Notes: generated from the letters alone by a model not told the origin. Shown: positions 44,289-54,745, counted from the stretch's first letter. The stretch is 64,000 nt of DNA from Roseburia sp. 831b (GCF_001940165.2 NZ_CP135162.1:1-64000), one strand, 5' to 3'. Numbers and translations: made by a program.

Positions 44289-46457
44289 ATGAAAGGGAAC
44301 AAGGCAGAGACACGACAGAAGAAGGTGGCTTGGGGAAAAGAAAAACAGGCGAAGAAAAAGCGCCAGAGGGTAGCAACAGGTACACCAAAATCCACGAATC
44401 GTACGACCAAAACAGGATTTTTCAGTATCCGTAATAAACTGCTGCTAGCATTTTTAGTGCCGATTATCTTCATGATTATCATCGGATACACTGCATATCA
44501 GAAGGCGGCAGACGGTATGAGCAGTAAATTTAAAGAATCGACGCTGCAGACGATTTGTATGGCAACCGAGTATCTGGATATGAGTGATAACTTTATTGAG
44601 GCAGAAGGTATCAAGTACGCATTTGACAGTAACATCGGTCAGTATGCGATGGGATTGTTTGACAAGGATGCCACGAAGAAGTCCAATATCATCAATACGA
44701 CAAAATCAAGTATTTCGGCGTCACAGACGTCCAATGCATTTATCAGCAATATTCATATTATAACCAAGAGCGGTGCCCACACGATTTCAACCAAGAGTGG
44801 AGCAGGACTGACAGGATTTTATGATGATTACATAGGAGAACTTTCTTCAAACGGAACAACGCTAGACAGCAAATGGACAGATAAACATCAAGTATTAGAT
44901 GAACAGACAGGACTGACAGAGGATGATTATTTTATTGCATTCCAGCTCGTCAACAGCTCTAAGACGGCAGTGGTTGTCATTGATATCAAAGAGGATGCGC
45001 TGAGTGATTTTATCAGTACGCTTGATATGGGAAAAGGCAGTATCGTAGGACTGGTCACACCAAATGGCAAGGAGATTGTCTGCAAACGTACTGCAAAAGG
45101 TGTGGAGACCGTAAAGGAAGAAACACAGATATTCTACGGACAGGATTTCTTCCAAAACGCAGTGTCGGATGAAAATTTAAGTGGCGCGAAACAGGTTACT
45201 TACAATGGAAAACCATACCTGTTTTTCTATAGTAAGAGTGAAGTAGATGGCATGACAGTCTGCTCATTGGTTCCGATGACCACCGTTACAGGACAGGCAA
45301 GCGATATTGGTACAATTGCGGTCGCACTCGTGATTTTAGCATCCGTAATCGTTTCCGTGATTGGAATTAAGATTGCATTACAGATTCAAAAGAATATGAA
45401 CCGCATTTCCAATAAATTAGGTGAGGTGGCACAGGGTAACCTTACCGTAGCGGTAGAAGTAAAAGGAAAAGATGAGTTCCGGGGACTTGCAGATTCCGCA
45501 ACCAACATGATACAGAATAATAAGAATCTCGTACAAAAAGTCAATGCAGCAACAAAACAGCTTGAGGTTTCTGCGGACGAGGTAAAAGAGGTATCATCTG
45601 TTATTCAGGAGTACTCCACAGATATCACCAAGGCAATCAACGAAATTAATGATGGCATGGAAAAACAGTCTGTACATGCACAGGAATGTGTGGAGAGAAC
45701 GGACAGCTTATCGACAGAGATGCAGGAAGTAAGTCGTGTGGTCGATCATGTAGAGCAGCTCGTGCACGAGACAGAAGAAATGATTACACAGGGAATGGAT
45801 ATTGTACATAATCTGGGTGAGCGCGCGAAGGCAACCACCGAGATGACCGGAAAAGTAGGAAGTAGTATTCAGGCACTCCGGGAAGAAACGGAGATTATCA
45901 ATGGATTTGTCGGCATCATTACGGACATTTCCGAGCAGACCAATCTCTTGTCCTTAAATGCATCGATTGAGGCTGCGCGTGCCGGTGAAGCAGGAAAAGG
46001 ATTTGCGGTCGTTGCAGAAGAGATTCGAAAGCTTGCGGATGATTCTGCAAAGGCAGCAGGCGAGATTCGTGCAAATGTGACCAATATCACGTCCCAGACG
46101 GTAAACAGTGTGGAATGTGCGAGCCAGGCAGAATCCATGGTTCAGTTACAGACCAAAGCCGTTGAGGATGTCATCCAGGTATTCCATGAAATGAATCAGC
46201 GCATGGATACGCTGGTAGATGGATTAAAAGAGATTGTACAAAGTGTCGATAAAGCAGACCAGGAGCGTACGGATGCACTTGAGGCAGTGCGTAATATCTC
46301 CGCAATCATCGAGGAGACAGCAAGCAGTGCAGAGGTGGTACACGATACAGCGGTACGTTTGCAGCAGAATGTCGACAACCTGAATCAGACAGCAGATTCT
46401 CTTGGTGAGAACATGGATGGATTAAAGGGAGAAATCTCCGTATTTAAAACAGAATAA
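44289..46457 (+). CDS. Methyl-accepting chemotaxis receptor with Cache-type sensor
   Basis: 722-aa transmembrane receptor. A long basic cytoplasmic start (1-45) precedes membrane segment 1 (about 48-70); an extracellular region of about 275 residues with double-Cache features ([38 protein letters not shown]) follows, then membrane segment 2 (about 345-368), a HAMP domain and the signalling domain with the [20 protein letters not shown] hairpin tip. Ligand unknown. GAAGAAGGGGGA precedes the ATG. With the soluble receptor at 13613 it suggests a motile cell. Confidence 0.9.
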   Translation: MKGNKAETRQKKVAWGKEKQAKKKRQRVATGTPKSTNRTTKTGFFSIRNKLLLAFLVPIIFMIIIGYTAYQKAADGMSSKFKESTLQTICMATEYLDMSDNFIEAEGIKYAFDSNIGQYAMGLFDKDATKKSNIINTTKSSISASQTSNAFISNIHIITKSGAHTISTKSGAGLTGFYDDYIGELSSNGTTLDSKWTDKHQVLDEQTGLTEDDYFIAFQLVNSSKTAVVVIDIKEDALSDFISTLDMGKGSIVGLVTPNGKEIVCKRTAKGVETVKEETQIFYGQDFFQNAVSDENLSGAKQVTYNGKPYLFFYSKSEVDGMTVCSLVPMTTVTGQASDIGTIAVALVILASVIVSVIGIKIALQIQKNMNRISNKLGEVAQGNLTVAVEVKGKDEFRGLADSATNMIQNNKNLVQKVNAATKQLEVSADEVKEVSSVIQEYSTDITKAINEINDGMEKQSVHAQECVERTDSLSTEMQEVSRVVDHVEQLVHETEEMITQGMDIVHNLGERAKATTEMTGKVGSSIQALREETEIINGFVGIITDISEQTNLLSLNASIEAARAGEAGKGFAVVAEEIRKLADDSAKAAGEIRANVTNITSQTVNSVECASQAESMVQLQTKAVEDVIQVFHEMNQRMDTLVDGLKEIVQSVDKADQERTDALEAVRNISAIIEETASSAEVVHDTAVRLQQNVDNLNQTADSLGENMDGLKGEISVFKTE

Positions 46458-46477
46458 GGCGCATAAAAAGTCGAATT

Positions 46478-46516
46478 CAGGCGTAACAGAAAAGAGTGCT
46501 GTTACGCCTGTTTTAT
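46478..46516 (+). terminator. Chemotaxis receptor gene terminator
   Basis: CAGGCGTAACAG pairs perfectly with CTGTTACGCCTG (46499-46510), then TTTTAT. Confidence 0.85.
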
Positions 46517-46545
46517 AGAGTATGTTCTTGATAAAAAACATTTAA

Positions 46546-46581
46546 TTCCTATCTTGACAATAGGAAATAATGCGTTATAAT
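46546..46581 (+). promoter_or_regulatory. isc operon promoter with Rrf2-type operator
   Basis: TTGACA (46554-46559), 16-bp spacer, TATAAT (46576-46581). TTCCTAT (46546-46552) and ATAGGAA (46560-46566) form a perfect dyad around the -35. The same left half precedes the Rrf2 gene. The 140-nt leader carries a perfect hairpin TTCTATGC/GCATAGAA near 46685-46711, next to the SD. Confidence 0.75.
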
Positions 46582-46727
46582 ACTCTTATCCTATCAAGTA
46601 ACTAGGAAATAAAACAAAAGCCAAAGCATTTATCCGGTTTTCTGGGAATCTGGAGAACCTGGAAAGACGAAAATATAAGAAAACTTCTATGCGCAGGCAA
46701 AAGCATAGAAAAAGGAAGGTACAAGAT

Positions 46728-47909
46728 ATGAATAAAGTGATTTACTTTGATAACGCAGCTACAACGCAGGTTTATCCAGAAGTATTTGAGGAGATGAAAC
46801 CATATTTTACAGAATACTACGGAAATCCATCCAGTATTTATTCTTTTGCAGGGGAATCCAAAAAGGCAGTTGACCATGCAAGAAAAAGTGTGGCAGATTT
46901 AATCAATGCGAAAACAGATGATATCTACTTTACCGGCGGCGGAAGTGAGTCTGACAACTGGGCATTGAAAGCAACCGCTGAGGCATATGCTTCCAAGGGA
47001 AAACACATCATCACAAGTACCATTGAGCATCATGCAGTTTTACACACTTGTGCATACTTAGAGAAAAAGGGATTTGAAATCACTTACGTTGGCGTAGATG
47101 AGAACGGTGTAATCAAATTAGACGAATTAAAGGCTGCCATCCGTCCGGATACCATTTTGATTTCCGTCATGGCTGCAAACAATGAAATCGGTACAATTGA
47201 GCCAATCGCAGAAATTGGTAAAATTGCGCATGAACATGGAATTCTTTTCCATACCGATGCGGTACAGGCATTTGGCCATATTCCGATTGATGTAGAGACT
47301 ATGAACATCGATATGCTTAGCGCAAGCGGCCATAAAATCAACGGACCAAAAGGAATTGGTGTGATGTACATCCGTAAAGGTGTCAAGATTCTTTCCTTTA
47401 TCCATGGTGGGGCACAGGAGAGAAAACGTCGTGCAGGAACACACAACGTACCTGGTATCGTAGGAATTGGAAAAGCAGCAGAACTTGCAAAGAATAATAT
47501 GGAACAGAGAAGCGAATATGAGACAAAGCTTCGTGATTACTTTATCAGCAGAATCGAGAACGAGATTCCATACGCAAAATTAAATGGTGACCGTGTGAAA
47601 CGTCTGCCAAACAACATTAACTTTTCCTTTGAATTTATCGAAGGAGAGTCCATGCTCATTCTGTTAGACCAGAAAGGAATCTGTGCATCCAGTGGTTCCG
47701 CTTGTACATCAGGCTCCTTAGACCCATCCCATGTTTTACTTGCGATTGGTCTTCCACATGAGAAAGCACACGGCTCTCTTCGTCTGACAATCTCTGAGAA
47801 GAACACAAAAGAAGAGGTTGACTTTACCGTTGATGAATTAAAGAAAATCATCGAGCGTTTAAGAGGAATGTCTCCGCTCTATGAAGATTTCTTAAAACAT
47901 CAGAAATAA
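46728..47909 (+). CDS. iscS: Cysteine desulfurase (NifS/IscS)
   Basis: 393-aa PLP enzyme that takes sulfur from cysteine for Fe-S cluster assembly. YFDNAATTQ at the N-terminus, HH-rich STIEHHAVL, the PLP lysine in SGHKINGPKG (Lys203) and the catalytic cysteine loop SSGSACTSG (Cys326) are present. The short SACTSG loop is of the group I (NifS/IscS) type. AAAGGAAGG supports ATG 46728. First gene of iscS-iscU-cysK under an Rrf2-type operator. Confidence 0.95.
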   Translation: MNKVIYFDNAATTQVYPEVFEEMKPYFTEYYGNPSSIYSFAGESKKAVDHARKSVADLINAKTDDIYFTGGGSESDNWALKATAEAYASKGKHIITSTIEHHAVLHTCAYLEKKGFEITYVGVDENGVIKLDELKAAIRPDTILISVMAANNEIGTIEPIAEIGKIAHEHGILFHTDAVQAFGHIPIDVETMNIDMLSASGHKINGPKGIGVMYIRKGVKILSFIHGGAQERKRRAGTHNVPGIVGIGKAAELAKNNMEQRSEYETKLRDYFISRIENEIPYAKLNGDRVKRLPNNINFSFEFIEGESMLILLDQKGICASSGSACTSGSLDPSHVLLAIGLPHEKAHGSLRLTISEKNTKEEVDFTVDELKKIIERLRGMSPLYEDFLKHQK

Positions 47910-48004
47910 ACTACAATTGTAATTAGATAACATTTATTTTGAAAAAGGAAAATTTCACTTTATCAGAATAAAGGATGACAATTTCGAAACGAAAGGATAA
48001 AATT

Positions 48005-48442
48005 ATGTATAGCGAAAAAGTAATGGATCATTTTAATAACCCAAGAAACGTAGGCGAGATGGAGAACCCAAGTGGTGTGGGAACTGTCGGAAACGCAAAA
48101 TGCGGAGATATCATGAGAATGTATCTGGATATCGACGACAACGGAATTATCCAGGAAGCAAAATTTAAGACCTTTGGCTGCGGTGCAGCAGTTGCAACCA
48201 GCAGTATGGCGACAGAGCTTGTAAAAGGAAAAACAATCCAGGAAGCACTTGAAGTTACCAACAAAGCGGTTATGGAAGCATTAGACGGACTTCCACCAGT
48301 GAAAGTACACTGTTCCCTTTTGGCAGAGGAAGCAATCCACGCAGCACTTTGGGATTACGCAGAAAGAAACCACATTAAGATTGAAGGATTGGAAAAACCA
48401 GTCAACGATATCAGTGAAAAAGAAGAAGAGGAAGAATATTAA
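48005..48442 (+). CDS. iscU: Fe-S cluster scaffold protein IscU/NifU
   Basis: 145-aa scaffold on which Fe-S clusters are built. Cysteines C33 (GNAKCGD, with Asp35), C59 (FGCGAAVA) and C103 (VHCSLLAEEA) are the three cluster ligands. It has an unusual acidic C-terminal tail (KEEEEEEY-like). ATG 48005 follows AAAGGA. 95 bp after iscS and 41 bp before cysK. Confidence 0.95.
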   Translation: MYSEKVMDHFNNPRNVGEMENPSGVGTVGNAKCGDIMRMYLDIDDNGIIQEAKFKTFGCGAAVATSSMATELVKGKTIQEALEVTNKAVMEALDGLPPVKVHCSLLAEEAIHAALWDYAERNHIKIEGLEKPVNDISEKEEEEEY

Positions 48443-48483
48443 ACCTGATTTGATTGCAGGGGAAAAAGAAGGAGAAGAAAGCG

Positions 48484-49416
48484 ATGTCTAATATTTTTAA
48501 AGGAACACTTGGCTTAATTGGAAATACGCCATTAGTAGAAGTGACTAACATTGAGAGAAAATATCAGTTAGAGGCAACGGTTGTTGCAAAATTAGAGTAT
48601 TTTAACCCGGCGGGAAGCGTCAAAGACCGTGCAGCTTACTACATGATTAAAGATGCAGAGGAAAAAGGTCTTTTAAAACCAGGTTCTGTTATCATCGAGC
48701 CAACATCCGGTAATACCGGAATCGGTCTTGCATCCATTGCAGCAGCAAAAGGATACCGTGTCATTTTGACAATGCCGGAGACCATGAGTGTGGAACGTCG
48801 TAATATTTTAAAAGCTTACGGTGCAGAGATTGTCTTGACAGAGGGAGCAAAAGGAATGAAGGGTGCCATTGCCAAGGCAGAAGAACTTGCAAAAGAGACA
48901 CCAGACAGCTTCATCCCATCCCAGTTCTCCAACCAGGCAAATGCACAGGCACATCGTGAGACAACAGGACCGGAAATCTGGAACGATACCGATGGCAAAG
49001 TAGACATCTTTGTCGCTGGTGTTGGTACCGGCGGAACCGTAACCGGTGTTGGTGAATATTTAAAATCCAAGAATCCGGATATTAAGATTGTTGCAGTAGA
49101 ACCTGAGACATCCCCTGTTTTATCCAAAGGTGTCAGTGGTGGACATAAGATTCAGGGAATCGGTGCAGGATTTGTTCCAGAAGTTTTAAATACCAAGATT
49201 TACGATGAAGTTTTCCCGGTTTCCAATGAAGCTGCATTCCAGATTGGAAAAGAAATTGCAAAGAGCGAAGGAATTCTGGTAGGAATCTCATCCGGTGCTG
49301 CATTATATGCTGCAATCGAGCTTGCAAAACGTCCAACCAACAAAGGAAAGACCATTGTTGCATTATTGCCAGACAGCGGAGATCGTTATTACTCCACAGC
49401 TTTGTTTACCGAATAA
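48484..49416 (+). CDS. cysK: Cysteine synthase A (O-acetylserine sulfhydrylase)
   Basis: 310-aa PLP enzyme making cysteine from O-acetylserine and sulfide. PLP lysine Lys47 in [10 protein letters not shown], the substrate loop TSGNTG (about 78-83), GTGGTVTG phosphate loop and SSGAA are clear. It supplies cysteine to the desulfurase two genes upstream. In Bacillus, CysK also binds the Rrf2 protein CymR; whether that happens here is unknown. GGAG precedes ATG 48484. Confidence 0.95.
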   Translation: MSNIFKGTLGLIGNTPLVEVTNIERKYQLEATVVAKLEYFNPAGSVKDRAAYYMIKDAEEKGLLKPGSVIIEPTSGNTGIGLASIAAAKGYRVILTMPETMSVERRNILKAYGAEIVLTEGAKGMKGAIAKAEELAKETPDSFIPSQFSNQANAQAHRETTGPEIWNDTDGKVDIFVAGVGTGGTVTGVGEYLKSKNPDIKIVAVEPETSPVLSKGVSGGHKIQGIGAGFVPEVLNTKIYDEVFPVSNEAAFQIGKEIAKSEGILVGISSGAALYAAIELAKRPTNKGKTIVALLPDSGDRYYSTALFTE

Positions 49417-49507
49417 GAAAAAGAAACCGAAAAAGTTTACAATCTGTTTGCTTTTTTTCTTCAGGCAAGTGTGGTAAAATGAAAGAACCGTAGAAGGAGA
49501 CTAAAAT

Positions 49508-50062
49508 ATGAGCGAAAAAGAGCAGCAGAACGAGCCGGCATGGAAAGAAGTCCTAAGTTGGATTCTGACCTTCGCAATTGCGATTGTAGCGGCTTTATTG
49601 ATAAAGAATTATGTGATTATTAACGCAAGCGTTCCGACAGGTTCCATGGAGAATACCATTATGACAGGTGACCGTCTGATTGGAAACCGTCTTGCATATC
49701 TGAAAAGTGACCCACAGCGTGGAGATATTATTATTTTTAAATACCCGGATAACGAAGATGAAATCTATGTAAAACGTGTCATCGGGCTTCCGGGAGAGAC
49801 GGTGTCGATTCAGGATGGAAAAGTTTACATCGACGGCTCTGAATATCCATTGATTGAGGATTACCTGAAGGAGGAGTGGGTTGTCGCAACCGGTCCTTAT
49901 ACGTTTGAGGTACCGCAGGGCTGTTATTTTGTGATGGGAGATAACAGGAATGATTCCTGGGATGCAAGATACTGGACAAATAAGTATGTCTCAGAAGACA
50001 AAATTCTTGGAAAGGCAGTACTTCGCTACTGGCCATTCAATAAAATAGGAAAATTAAATTAA
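49508..50062 (+). CDS. lepB: Signal peptidase I
   Basis: 184-aa membrane protease that removes signal peptides. One N-terminal membrane segment (about 15-33), catalytic Ser46 in VPTGSMENTI, general base Lys89 in YVKRVIGLPGE and the GDNRNDSWDAR box. Gram-positive short form. GAAGGAG precedes the ATG. Confidence 0.95.
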   Translation: MSEKEQQNEPAWKEVLSWILTFAIAIVAALLIKNYVIINASVPTGSMENTIMTGDRLIGNRLAYLKSDPQRGDIIIFKYPDNEDEIYVKRVIGLPGETVSIQDGKVYIDGSEYPLIEDYLKEEWVVATGPYTFEVPQGCYFVMGDNRNDSWDARYWTNKYVSEDKILGKAVLRYWPFNKIGKLN

Positions 50063-50068
50063 AATCAG

Positions 50069-50096
50069 AAAGGCAGCCCGAAAAGGCTGCTTTTTG
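50069..50096 (+). terminator. lepB terminator
   Basis: AAGGCAGCC, loop CGAAAA, GGCTGC then TTTTT. Confidence 0.8.
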
Positions 50097-50113
50097 TAAA
50101 GAAGGGTATGGTG

Positions 50114-51286
50114 ATGGAAATGGTTGGGTTATTGGCAAAGATTTTTATTAAGGAGGATACGAAGAAGCCGGCGGAGGTCAGGCAGGCGTATGGAATGCTT
50201 TGCGGCATAGTTGGCATTCTTTTAAATGTGTGCCTGTTCCTGGGGAAATTTTTGGCAGGGACACTCAGCAAATCGATTGCGATTACGGCAGATGCGTTTA
50301 ACAACCTGTCCGATGCAGGTTCTTCCTTTATCACATTATTGGGATTTAAGCTGGCCGGGGCAAAGCCAGACCAGGGGCATCCATTCGGTCATGGAAGAAT
50401 GGAATATATGTCCGGCCTTGCAGTGGCGGCGGCAATCTTAATCATGGCATTTGAGCTGATTAAGGATTCCTTTGGGAAGATTCTTCATCCGCAGGAGACC
50501 GAGTTTTCGGTTTTGATTGTTGTGATTTTACTTGTGGCGATTCTGGTAAAGCTTTATATGGGATTTTACAATAGCAGAATCGGAAAGAAAATTGATTCTG
50601 CGGCGATGAAAGCAACAGCGCTTGACAGTCTGAGCGATACGGCTGCGACAACGGTAGTCCTTGTGGCGACGCTGGTGGGTCATTTTACGAACTTAAAGAT
50701 AGATGGCTACTGTGGTGTAGCTGTTGGATGCTTTATCTTCTATGCGGGCATTAACGCGGCGAGAGACACCATCAATCCACTGCTTGGTCAGCCACCGGAA
50801 CCGGAATTTGTCAAAGAGATTGAAGATATTGTAATGTCACATTCCAAAGTGTGTGGAATTCATGATTTGATTGTGCATGATTATGGTCCAGGAAGACAGA
50901 TGATCAGCCTTCACGCAGAGGTTGGTGCAGAGGGCGATATCTTAGAGACGCATGATGAGATTGATTTGATTGAAATGGAATTAAAGCACAAGCTAGGATG
51001 TGAAGCAACGATACATATGGACCCGATTGTTACCAAGGATGAACACGTAAAAGAATTAAAGAGTCAGGTAACAGCGATTGTCAAAGAGATAGAGGAGCAT
51101 TTAAGCATCCACGATTTTCGAATGGTACAGGGACCAAGCCATACAAACCTCATTTTTGATGTTGTGGTTCCTTATGATGTGAAATTAGAAGATGATGAGC
51201 TGCTTGACAATATCCAGCAAAAGATTCAGGAGAAGATAGGAAAAAATTATTACTCGGTTGTTCAGATTGACCATTACTATTTATAA
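50114..51286 (+). CDS. Cation diffusion facilitator
   Basis: 390-aa metal efflux transporter. Five or six membrane segments; the metal site motifs appear as ITADAFNNLSDAGSS in segment 2 and ATALDSLSDTAATT in segment 5, with DQGHPFGHGRMEY between. The cytoplasmic part contains the usual regulatory domain (about 215-290) and a further 100 residues similar in fold. AspxxxAsp-type sites often handle Mn(II) or Fe(II), but the metal is not certain. ATG 50114 is preferred (AAGGG 7 bp upstream) over ATG 50108. Confidence 0.88.
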   Translation: MEMVGLLAKIFIKEDTKKPAEVRQAYGMLCGIVGILLNVCLFLGKFLAGTLSKSIAITADAFNNLSDAGSSFITLLGFKLAGAKPDQGHPFGHGRMEYMSGLAVAAAILIMAFELIKDSFGKILHPQETEFSVLIVVILLVAILVKLYMGFYNSRIGKKIDSAAMKATALDSLSDTAATTVVLVATLVGHFTNLKIDGYCGVAVGCFIFYAGINAARDTINPLLGQPPEPEFVKEIEDIVMSHSKVCGIHDLIVHDYGPGRQMISLHAEVGAEGDILETHDEIDLIEMELKHKLGCEATIHMDPIVTKDEHVKELKSQVTAIVKEIEEHLSIHDFRMVQGPSHTNLIFDVVVPYDVKLEDDELLDNIQQKIQEKIGKNYYSVVQIDHYYL

Positions 51287-51340
51287 TAGAGGAATCGCAG
51301 AGTGTGATATCAGAAAGTGACAGCGATATCATAAGATAAG

Positions 51341-51411
51341 AAAAAGCCAGGCATAAAATTCTATGTCATTTCGATAAGGATGACATTGAATTTTATGCCT
51401 GGCAATTTTTT
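51341..51411. terminator. Bidirectional terminator between CDF and ltaS-like genes
   Basis: GCCAGGCATAAAATTC pairs with GAATTTTATGCCTGGC, plus an inner ATGTCAT/ATGACAT; A-run before, T-run after. Confidence 0.9.
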
Positions 51412-51414
51412 ATC

Positions 51415-53814
51415 TTATTGTGCAGCGTTTTCATTTGATGAGGTTGTAGAACCTGTTGTTGCACCGGAAAGAGAGGTTTCATCGGAACCGTCTTCCAAAG
51501 TTGTGTTTTCATCTGAAGTACCATCGGTGCTTTCGGAACCGGTAGATGGATTTAAGACATCGTCCGAAGTCTGATTATCCGTTGTACCGTCCGGGTTGGT
51601 TAAAAGCACACCGTTCTGTGCCGGATCTAATTCCGTTTCGCTGTCCTCCGTGTCGTGAATGACTGCCGGATCAACGTAAGTATATTCATTCGAAGAACGG
51701 AAGATGGCACCCTGTGCACCTACAATGTTTACCATGATGGTATCGCCGTCTGTTACCTTGTTCAGATTAACAGTCAGCATACCGGTTGAAATAAAGTTCG
51801 TCGGTACTTTTTCGCCATTTACAAAGACTTTACTGTATTTTGTAAAGTTGTTACCATATACCGTTAAGGTATTGTTGGTAGTGTTCTTATGAAGTGCTTT
51901 AATACTGATATCTTTGATACCCATCTGCAATTCTGTTGCAGGATATAAATCTTTTCCACCGTATGCGTAACGATTTCCATATAACAAATCGTACTGAAGC
52001 ATTTCAAGTCCCCTCTGGTAGGAAACAGGATCGGCAGAGGACTGTGTCTGATGATATTTAAACATGGTTCCTTCGTGGATACCAAGCTGGTCGGTTGTAT
52101 GAGCTAAAAGCTGATAAGCATAAAGGTCAGCGTCCTGTTTTTCAAGACCGAAGTTATTCCAGGTAACATATTTTGTCTTGTAGATGTCACCGGATTTCAT
52201 ATCGGAATCTTCCAATCCCATCGTAGGAAGGTGATCACCGAAGAATACGATGATGGTATCTTCACCACGGTTGTTTACGGCGGTAATCAGCTGATTCATA
52301 AAGTCATCAACATTGTGAATCATGTTAACATAATATTCCCACTGGTTGTTGCTTTCCTCTGTGGCAGCACCTGTGACACGGATAGCCGGGTTTTCCAAAA
52401 TCTTTTCCTTTGGATAATCACCATGACCTTCTACGGTAATGGTGTAAACAAAATCGGACTGGTCAACAGTAGAATCCATCGCATCTACGGTTGCACCAAC
52501 TAAAACGTCATCTGTGGACCAGTTCCCGTTTGGTGTAAGTTCTGTGATGTTTAATAATTCTTTACTGGTAAAAGTATTGAATCCCATCATAGAAAAGGCA
52601 TTGTTTCTGCTATAAAAAGTAGCGGTATTGTTATGTGTTACGTGTGTAGCGTAACCGATTTTGGTTAAGTCAGATGCGATGCTTTCGCAATCGGTCTGTT
52701 TTAAAATTGTTTTATAAGGATATTCACCGGTTCCAAAGTACTGTACGCTCATTCCGGTTAAAACCTCAAACTCGGTATTGGCTGTTCCGGCACCAACGAC
52801 AGGAACGGTTAAGTATCCGGTTGAGAAATTATCTTCCAGGTAATGGAAAGTAGGAATCGGATCTTCGGAAGTCTCTAAGAATTTTACTTCGCTAGGGTCT
52901 ACGAAGGATTCCAGTAAAACAGTGATAATATTTGGCTGGTGGTCGCCAGTTGTAGTTGTTGCAGATTCGGAATTTACGGTGTCCTCAATTTTTGCAACAT
53001 TTTCTTCGGTGTAATTATCCGGTTTATCCATACCACGTCCTACGACACTGCTGGAGAATCCATAGATAAATCCATAATCGGAAAATCCCTGTGCAATGTT
53101 TGAGAAGTAAGATGCCAGGATGTTAGAATTTTGTGCAGCCTGTGTGGTAACAGGAAGACCAATCATCAATAACAGTGCGATACAGATTGGAGACACAATG
53201 TTGTGTTTCTTTCCCTGATATTTTGGTCCACGGAAAAATAAGAAAACACAGAATGCAACAAATGCGCCGACAACTGCAACAACAGCGGTTGCTTCCTCTG
53301 CTGTAAAATAATTGGTGTTCTGCATTGCAAATAAATCAGAAATACATTTTAAATCGGTATAAGTAAATGGTGTAACACGGTTTGATAAAATAACACCATT
53401 TACGGTTCCAAGGAAAATCCAGAACCCACTGATTAAAAGACGAAGCAATGCTCTTCTGCGGACTAAGTAAACAAGTGTCAGTGATGCAAAAATAATAAAT
53501 GCATTATATAAGTAAGCTAATGTGTGTCCGCCAACAAAGGAACATGCCGAGATAAAGCTCCTTCTTGAAATTACCTCAATCATAAAGGTTAAGAAACAGG
53601 ACAGCAGGAAATGAAATACCAAAGAGTATTTATTTAAAAATGCAATCCTTTTATAATATTTTTCTGTATGTGGTTTCTTCTTTGGTAATTTTGCAATTAC
53701 GCGAAGAACGACTTGCTTTGCTTTTTGGAACTTCTCATTGTCTGCAATCTTTCGACCAAGTCCAAAAGCTTTTTGAACAATTTTGCTCTGTTGTAAACGA
53801 TGTTTCAGTTTCAT
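51415..53814 (-). CDS. LtaS-like glycerol phosphate transferase (sulfatase fold)
   Basis: 799-aa membrane enzyme of the lipoteichoic-acid-synthase or phosphoglycerol-transferase family. Basic N-terminus, about five membrane segments (110-290), then an extracellular sulfatase-type domain: NIITVLLESFVDP, GAGTANTEFEVLTGM (nucleophile Thr), EGHGDYP and FFGDHLPTMG. After it come an IPT/TIG-like beta domain (about 640-720) and a Ser/Thr/Asp-rich tail. ATG 53814 has GGAGG 7 bp upstream; the longer frame from 53964 runs through the leader. Confidence 0.9.
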   Translation of the reverse strand: MKLKHRLQQSKIVQKAFGLGRKIADNEKFQKAKQVVLRVIAKLPKKKPHTEKYYKRIAFLNKYSLVFHFLLSCFLTFMIEVISRRSFISACSFVGGHTLAYLYNAFIIFASLTLVYLVRRRALLRLLISGFWIFLGTVNGVILSNRVTPFTYTDLKCISDLFAMQNTNYFTAEEATAVVAVVGAFVAFCVFLFFRGPKYQGKKHNIVSPICIALLLMIGLPVTTQAAQNSNILASYFSNIAQGFSDYGFIYGFSSSVVGRGMDKPDNYTEENVAKIEDTVNSESATTTTGDHQPNIITVLLESFVDPSEVKFLETSEDPIPTFHYLEDNFSTGYLTVPVVGAGTANTEFEVLTGMSVQYFGTGEYPYKTILKQTDCESIASDLTKIGYATHVTHNNTATFYSRNNAFSMMGFNTFTSKELLNITELTPNGNWSTDDVLVGATVDAMDSTVDQSDFVYTITVEGHGDYPKEKILENPAIRVTGAATEESNNQWEYYVNMIHNVDDFMNQLITAVNNRGEDTIIVFFGDHLPTMGLEDSDMKSGDIYKTKYVTWNNFGLEKQDADLYAYQLLAHTTDQLGIHEGTMFKYHQTQSSADPVSYQRGLEMLQYDLLYGNRYAYGGKDLYPATELQMGIKDISIKALHKNTTNNTLTVYGNNFTKYSKVFVNGEKVPTNFISTGMLTVNLNKVTDGDTIMVNIVGAQGAIFRSSNEYTYVDPAVIHDTEDSETELDPAQNGVLLTNPDGTTDNQTSDDVLNPSTGSESTDGTSDENTTLEDGSDETSLSGATTGSTTSSNENAAQ

Positions 53815-53817
53815 GAT

Positions 53818-53884
53818 AATCCTCCTTGTTTTGCGAAGCAAAATGCGACCCTGCGAGAGCAGAGGATTTTCCTCCTTGTTTTTC
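53818..53884 (-). repeat. Duplicated SD segment before ltaS-like gene
   Basis: AAAACAAGGAGG occurs twice exactly 50 bp apart (53821-53832 and 53871-53882 on the minus strand). A hairpin TTTTGCGAAGCAAAA lies between, next to the proximal copy. The rest of the 372-bp gap to 54186 is A+T-rich; no gene is seen. Confidence 0.7.
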
Positions 53885-54186
53885 CTATATCTATCAACAT
53901 ATGTTTCTACCAGTTTTTTGTAAAAAAATAGTAAAAACAAGGTAAAATGTCTATTACGCGACACTAAAAGAATATACCGCTAAGAGCCTAAAAAATCAAC
54001 GGTAAACATACATAAAAAAGTCTTAAGATTTATTTAATTTCTAGCAATTATGAATAAATTATGTACAAAATGTGTACAAACATAAGGGGATAAATGGAAA
54101 GCTATCTGAGTTTCTACCTATTATATAGGTGTATGACATATGTTGTATATCATATGTCATACAAAAAAAGAAGTGCGCTAAGAATT

Positions 54187-54633
54187 TTATTTTATAAATT
54201 TTTTGATGGCCTCGTTCAAATCACGAATCACCTGTTCGTCGCCGGTTTCGATGGCGTCAACGACACAATGATTGATGTGATCTTCCAAAATGACTTTTCC
54301 AATATTGTTGATGGCAGAACGTACGGCTGCAATCTGGATGAGCACTTCGCTGCAGTCTCTTCCCTCCTCCACCATTTTCTTGACGGCCTCCATGTGGCCG
54401 ATGGCACGGTTCATACGGTTTAAGACAGCCTTGGTATTTTCATGGTGGTGTGGATGTCCCGCCTCGTGAGTATGGGAATGCTCCTCATGGGAGTGGTAGT
54501 GTACACCGTCGTGAGTATGCTTACCAGTATGAGAATGTACCTCTTTTTGAGTATGTTCATCAGTATGATGATGTGTTTTATCCTTGGGATGCTCATCAGT
54601 GTGATGATGTGCTTGAATCTTTGTTTCGCTCAT
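54187..54633 (-). CDS. CsoR-family metal regulator with His-rich N-terminus
   Basis: 148-aa repressor of the CsoR/RcnR family. The four-helix domain (about 66-148) has Cys94, His119 and Cys123, spaced as the Cu(I) ligands of CsoR, and starts with VLNRMNRAIGHMEAVKKMVEEG. Unlike normal 90-120-aa members, it has a 65-residue N-terminal extension with 22 histidines (HHHTDEH repeats), probably metal-binding. ATG 54633 is chosen (AGGAAGG about 12 bp upstream). No copper transporter or chaperone gene is adjacent, so the target is unknown. Confidence 0.88.
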   Translation of the reverse strand: MSETKIQAHHHTDEHPKDKTHHHTDEHTQKEVHSHTGKHTHDGVHYHSHEEHSHTHEAGHPHHHENTKAVLNRMNRAIGHMEAVKKMVEEGRDCSEVLIQIAAVRSAINNIGKVILEDHINHCVVDAIETGDEQVIRDLNEAIKKFIK

Positions 54634-54745
54634 ATATGAAATACCTTCCTGAAAAGATTTTATCGTAATGTTAAAGTATTGGAATGAATTATAGTGTAGC
54701 ATATTTGAAAAAAAATAGCTAGTTCATAAGGATAAGGAATCTTTG

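Noticed and set aside
46582..46727. Riboswitch or T-box in the isc leader
   Set aside because: Two hairpins are visible, but no T-box or SAM aptamer motif; the promoter operator explains regulation more simply.
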